64,000 nt of DNA from Natrinema sp. CBA1119 (GTDB lineage Archaea > Halobacteriota > Halobacteria > Halobacteriales > Natrialbaceae), in the NCBI RefSeq assembly GCF_002572525.1, contig NZ_PDBS01000001.1, positions 3,100,001-3,164,000 of the forward strand, in the 5' to 3' direction. How positions within the stretch are numbered: the stretch's first letter is position 1; each line of letters begins with the position of its first letter. Made by a program: the position numbers and the translations under genes. Positions 60,881 through 64,000 of this stretch are shown in pieces. The notes beneath the pieces were generated by a model that saw nothing but the letters and a program-made list of their open reading frames with translations, made no database searches and was not told where the DNA came from.

Positions 60881-60992
60881 TTATTTCTGCAAAACTAAAA
60901 TAATTACGGACAATACTACTATTGTATTATTGTAGATAGGGCGGATCGCTGCCCCCGACGACTTGACAAGCCGTCGGCTTGTTACTCAAACC
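60881..60992. promoter_or_regulatory. AT-rich region and hairpin before cinA; displaced subtilase promoter
   Basis: Positions 60881-60945 are far more AT-rich than surroundings. Before the IS arrived this DNA lay directly upstream of the subtilase ATG and probably contained its TATA box on the minus strand. A perfect palindrome ACAAGCCGTCGGCTTGT (60966-60982) lies just before the cinA start. It may be a regulatory site or the end of a lost mobile element. Confidence 0.5.
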
Positions 60993-61517
60993 GTGAACGA
61001 CGACATCGACCGCGACCTGCCGATGGACATCGCCGACGCGCTTCGCCATCGCGAGGAGACGCTGGCGGTCGCCGAATCCTGCACCGGTGGACTGATCGGC
61101 GCGGCGATCACCGCCGTTCCGGGCGCGAGCGACTACTTCGACGCCGGGCTGACGACGTACGCCTACGACGCCAAGCGCCGACACCTCGGGGTCAGTCGCG
61201 AATCGCTGGACGAACACGGTGCCGTCTCCGAGCCGGTCGCGCGCGAGATGGCTCGCGGAATCCGCGATGTCGCGGACGTAACGTGGGGTCTCTCGACGAC
61301 CGGTGTCGCCGGCCCGACCGGGGGCAGCGCCGACACGCCGGTCGGCACCGTCTACATCGGCGTTTCCTACGCGGGACCGTGGGGCAGCGAGGAGTCGTAC
61401 GCGACCGTCTCGAGATACGAGTTCGACGGCGACCGCGCCGACGTTCGCGCCGAGACCGTCGATCGGGCGCTCGCGGACCTGCTTTCGGAACTCGAGGCGC
61501 GGGAGACGAGTCGCTGA
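60993..61517 (+). CDS. CinA family protein (nicotinamide-nucleotide amidase domain)
   Basis: From GTG 60993 the protein has 174 residues; ATG 61023 is a possible later start. It consists only of the C-terminal CinA domain: VAESCTGGLIGAAITAVPGASDYFDAGLTTYA (catalytic Ser in AESCTGG) and TTGVAGPTGGSADTPVGTVYIG. Such stand-alone PncC-type proteins deamidate NMN in NAD recycling. A palindrome precedes the start. Confidence 0.9.
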   Translation: MNDDIDRDLPMDIADALRHREETLAVAESCTGGLIGAAITAVPGASDYFDAGLTTYAYDAKRRHLGVSRESLDEHGAVSEPVAREMARGIRDVADVTWGLSTTGVAGPTGGSADTPVGTVYIGVSYAGPWGSEESYATVSRYEFDGDRADVRAETVDRALADLLSELEARETSR

Positions 61518-61715
61518 CCGTCACTGGACGCCCGGTCGAACGACGACCGTCCAATCGGTGTGTGAATCCTTCGATCGGGAGCGCACGAGCGACCGATTCG
61601 ACTCGGTGAGACATTCGTCTGCACCTCGAATCAGTAATGAACCCGATACATGTCTGACTTGATGACAATTCCGAAAGAAAAACTATTCCTTCCACGACTT
61701 CCCAGATGCGGATAG

Positions 61716-62201
61716 ATGAACAAGAAGGGCCACGTGCTGAACGCCGTTCTGCTGAGCATCGGGTTGGGTTATCTGCTCGAGCCGGCGGGGGATATGGGGA
61801 CGTTCAGAACGATCGTGATGATCGGCGTGCCTGTGACGCTCGGAGCGCTCTTTCCGGACGTCGACACCGCCTTCGGCAAACACCGGAAGACGCTGCACAA
61901 CCTGCCGATTCTGATCGGATTCGTCGCCTTCCCGTTCGTGTTCGGCAACCTCGAGTACGTCTGGATTGGCGTGTTGACCCATTACGTTCTCGATATCGCC
62001 GGGAGCAAGCGCGGTATCGCGCTGTTTTACCCGCTCTGGAAGGAAGAGTTCGGACTCCCGATCGGCGTCGCGGTCAGCAGTAAACGCGCGGATCTCATGA
62101 TGGTAATCGTCACCGTCGGCGAACTGGCCCTCGCCGCCGCGCTCGTGTTCGAAGTCCCCCGGTGGGGCTTCGAGATGGGGCGACAGGTACTCGGGCTGTA
62201 G
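61716..62201 (+). CDS. YdjM-like membrane protein (putative metal-dependent hydrolase)
   Basis: The 161-residue protein has four or five hydrophobic segments. MNKKGHVLNAVLLSIGLGYLL starts with the N-terminal conserved GH, followed by GALFPDVDTAFGKHRKTLHNL. The latter holds Asp and His residues conserved in the LexA-regulated YdjM family, often annotated as membrane-bound metal-dependent hydrolases. Activity is unproven. ATG 61716 is the only sensible start. Confidence 0.87.
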   Translation: MNKKGHVLNAVLLSIGLGYLLEPAGDMGTFRTIVMIGVPVTLGALFPDVDTAFGKHRKTLHNLPILIGFVAFPFVFGNLEYVWIGVLTHYVLDIAGSKRGIALFYPLWKEEFGLPIGVAVSSKRADLMMVIVTVGELALAAALVFEVPRWGFEMGRQVLGL

Positions 62202-62286
62202 TCGACTGCCAGTTCTAGCGAGAATCGGACGAATACCGATTCGGTATCCCATTGCTTACCCGTCCGGCGGCCCGTCGAATACACGA

Positions 62287-62721
62287 ATGCCAGCAGCAGA
62301 TCGCCAGCGTCCACGGTCGGATTCCGCCGATGACCAGCCGCCCATTCGCTGTGACGAGTGCCGGTCTGCCCTCCGATCAGATCGGCAGCAGGCCGTTTCG
62401 TTCCTCCTCCTGGACCAGCTCACGATTCCCGTTCTCAGCTGTGACGACCACCTCGAGCGGTTCACCTCGATCTGTGGGCTCACGACCGAATCGACGGCCG
62501 ATCTCCTGCACCACCGACCGGCCGGTGGTATCACCTGTCCCGGCTGTCGCCTCGCACGGTACAATTCGACCCAACACATGATACCGGTCCAGGAGGGAGT
62601 AATCGTCCCCATGGCATGTCCGGAGCACCAGTCGAAAATCGTTCAGCGGTTCCAGACGGGGCTCCAAACGCAACAACAGCTGTCAGTCAGCCTCGGTACG
62701 ACTCCGAACGGCGCATTGTGA
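62287..62721 (+). CDS. Hypothetical protein with zinc-ribbon-like cysteines
   Basis: The 144-residue soluble protein has CDEC (22-25), then a Cys/His set SCDDHLERF, a CPGC (about 84-87) and ACPEHQ. The spacing suggests two zinc sites. I do not recognise a named family. The sequence RPAGGITCPGCRLARY looks conserved in type. It follows the YdjM-like gene on the same strand by 86 bp. Function is unknown. Confidence 0.7.
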   Translation: MPAADRQRPRSDSADDQPPIRCDECRSALRSDRQQAVSFLLLDQLTIPVLSCDDHLERFTSICGLTTESTADLLHHRPAGGITCPGCRLARYNSTQHMIPVQEGVIVPMACPEHQSKIVQRFQTGLQTQQQLSVSLGTTPNGAL

Positions 62722-62834
62722 GCTACCCGTTTGTGATCACGAACGGGCACGCGTACAGCGGTAGTACAGTCGAGAAGAATGACAGCCGAGAAAACCGAAC
62801 ATCGCTCTCGTTCTGAACCGCTTTCGGCTGCTGA

Positions 62835-63827
62835 CTACTGTCGGTTCGGCGTCCACTCCTCGCAGGCGTCCATGTCGTCCATCGCCGTTTCGTGGCGGGC
62901 GCAGTAGGGGACCATCCCCTCCGAGGAGCGGACGTACTCGAAGTGCGTGCAGTTCCCGCAGTAGCGGTCCGTCGGTTCGTTCGGCTGCTCGGTCGGCGAC
63001 TCGACGATCTCCGCGTCGGTGCCGTCGCCCGACTCGAGCGGCGAGGAGATGTCCGAGGCAGCGGACCCGCCGTCGCTGGTCGCAGCGCCGACGGATCGGC
63101 GGGTAGGTGAGCCGGTTCCCCTTCCGCCGGACGTCCCCGTTCGACCCGTCGACTGTCGCGACGCGGTCGTCCGCTCCGCTTGCCCGTCGGAGACCGTCGT
63201 CCGGCTCTGGTCGGCGTCGGCGTTGGTCTGCGTCTCCACGTCCCCGTCCGGCGTGCCGCCGAGGAATCCGATGCCCCCGAGACCGCCCGAGTCGCTCTCG
63301 TCGGACTCGATGACCGTCTTGTTGTGTCGGGTGACGTTCATCTGGAGGGCGCCGCCGGGATCGTTGCGCCGCTTGAACGTCGCGACGGCGGTGAACAGAC
63401 ACCAGACCGCGGTCAGGAGCCCGAGCAGGTAGACGACGCTCACCTCGAGCGTGAGCTGGTCACCGCCGTAGCGCCAGTGGGCGGGGTAGGCGTGCCAGAA
63501 GAGCGCGACGCCGAGCAGGCAAAGGCTCGCGCTGATCGCGGCGGCGGCCTGGACGCGCCGGCCGGCCGGTAAGACGACAAAGACGCCGACGAGGATGATT
63601 GGAACGCTGAGTCCGGCCAGAACGCCCGCGGCGCGGACGGTCGCGAACTGGGCGGCCATCTCGCCCGAGAGCTCGACCGCGTAGCCGCCGACGAAGTCGG
63701 TCGTCGCCACGAGGACCGCAACGACGGCCAGCGCCGCGCCGAGCACCACGAACGCCGTTCCCGTGTACAGCCGGCGGCTCGTCACCTCCGGTGCCGTCCC
63801 GTCGTAGACCTCCGTCAGGCTTGTCAT
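62835..63827 (-). CDS. DUF7139 family membrane protein with C-terminal Cys domain
   Basis: ATG 63827 gives 330 residues. Four helices (about 22-45, 65-85, 90-112, 125-150) match DUF7139, and the conserved FKRRNDPGGALQMNVTRHNKT follows. A Ser/Thr/Gly-rich linker (about 170-275) leads to a C-terminal module with CGNCTHF, CARH and DACEEW, likely zinc-binding. The start was chosen at MTSLTEVYDG, typical of the family. The role is unknown. It diverges from the partial gene at the window end. Confidence 0.83.
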   Translation of the reverse strand: MTSLTEVYDGTAPEVTSRRLYTGTAFVVLGAALAVVAVLVATTDFVGGYAVELSGEMAAQFATVRAAGVLAGLSVPIILVGVFVVLPAGRRVQAAAAISASLCLLGVALFWHAYPAHWRYGGDQLTLEVSVVYLLGLLTAVWCLFTAVATFKRRNDPGGALQMNVTRHNKTVIESDESDSGGLGGIGFLGGTPDGDVETQTNADADQSRTTVSDGQAERTTASRQSTGRTGTSGGRGTGSPTRRSVGAATSDGGSAASDISSPLESGDGTDAEIVESPTEQPNEPTDRYCGNCTHFEYVRSSEGMVPYCARHETAMDDMDACEEWTPNRQ

Positions 63828-63965
63828 ACGCGGCCGTTGGGCTCCCCACCACAAAACGATACGTCAGACACATGTCTGACTTTCGAGGCGAACGGCGTCG
63901 GAGCCCGGCTCGAGCCGACCGGCGGAAGCGAAAGCTTGAATCGCCGCCCTCGCAAACGACCGCCC

Positions 63966-64000
63966 ATGAGTGACGAGGAGGCGGAGCCGGCAGTCTCACT
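63966..64000 (+). CDS. Partial CDS at window end (N-terminus only)
   Basis: ATG 63966 opens MSDEEAEPAVS and runs off the end after 11 codons. Acidic composition and the divergent promoter position fit a real haloarchaeal start. No family can be assigned. Confidence 0.45.
   Translation, partial: MSDEEAEPAVS

Noticed and set aside
1-64000. CRISPR arrays, restriction systems, toxin-antitoxin or other defence loci
   Set aside because: No regularly spaced 25-40 bp repeats with spacers; tandem arrays found are contiguous. The lone methyltransferase has no partner nuclease.

Overview
The window is high-GC chromosomal DNA from a halophilic archaeon. Evidence: strongly acidic proteins, Tat (twin-arginine) signal peptides on exported proteins, AT-rich TATA boxes about 25 bp before start codons (leaderless genes), archaea-only genes (tiaS, DRG GTPase, Get3/ArsA ATPase) and haloarchaeal DUF families (DUF7344, DUF7521, DUF7535, DUF7405, DUF6735, DUF7139, VNG_1110C). 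Placement near Natrialbales is an inference from general resemblance. No rRNA, tRNA or CRISPR array was recognised.

Layout. 1-3.1 kb: a minus-strand acyl-CoA catabolic group (acyl-CoA ligase, a truncated acyl-CoA dehydrogenase relic, MmgE/PrpD running off the edge). 3.2-5.4 kb: a DUF7344 regulator and a cobalt-uptake operon (cbtB-cbtA-[2Fe-2S] ferredoxin). 5.6-14.2 kb: a nine-gene, translationally coupled Mrp-type Na+/H+ antiporter operon (E-F-G-DUF4040-B-C-D-D-D), the largest system here. 14.5-21.2 kb: a looser, more accessory stretch with a degenerate integrase, a Tat-exported glycerophosphodiesterase, an alpha/beta hydrolase, RND-exporter debris, an HTH/DUF7521 pair, a universal stress protein and several long gene-poor gaps. 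21.2-24.2 kb: a DegT-family aminotransferase followed by an unusual CBS-epimerase fusion, probably for surface sugars. 24.3-42.5 kb: housekeeping and transport genes (VOC protein, NhaC, DRG GTPase, CARDB surface protein, tiaS, HTH regulator, glutaredoxin, purine permease, TrkA, DNA methyltransferase, Na+/Ca2+ exchanger, glutathionyl-hydroquinone-reductase-like protein, SDR, zinc alcohol dehydrogenase). 42.6-59.9 kb: Tat Dyp-like protein, SRPBCC, HTTM protein, DUF6735, MutS-like ATPase, a lipoprotein gene broken at its lipobox, purF, SLC13 transporter, tautomerase, stress protein, Get3-like ATPase, glycosyltransferase, aminotransferase, subtilase. 59.9-60.9 kb: a complete ISH1-like insertion sequence with an 8-bp target duplication. 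61-64 kb: CinA, a YdjM-like membrane protein and small haloarchaeal proteins.

Ionic homeostasis is a theme: Mrp complex, NhaC, Na+/Ca2+ exchanger, TrkA and SLC13, as expected for a salt-loving cell. A second theme is recent small-scale genome change: an IS inserted between a protease start codon and its presumed promoter, a TGA codon exactly where a lipobox cysteine belongs, two gene relics, a recombinase without its tyrosine, and four short tandem duplications lying at or near stop codons. I found no defence island or clearly new multi-gene system. The most unusual items are the lipobox TGA, the IS/protease junction and the CBS-epimerase fusion.
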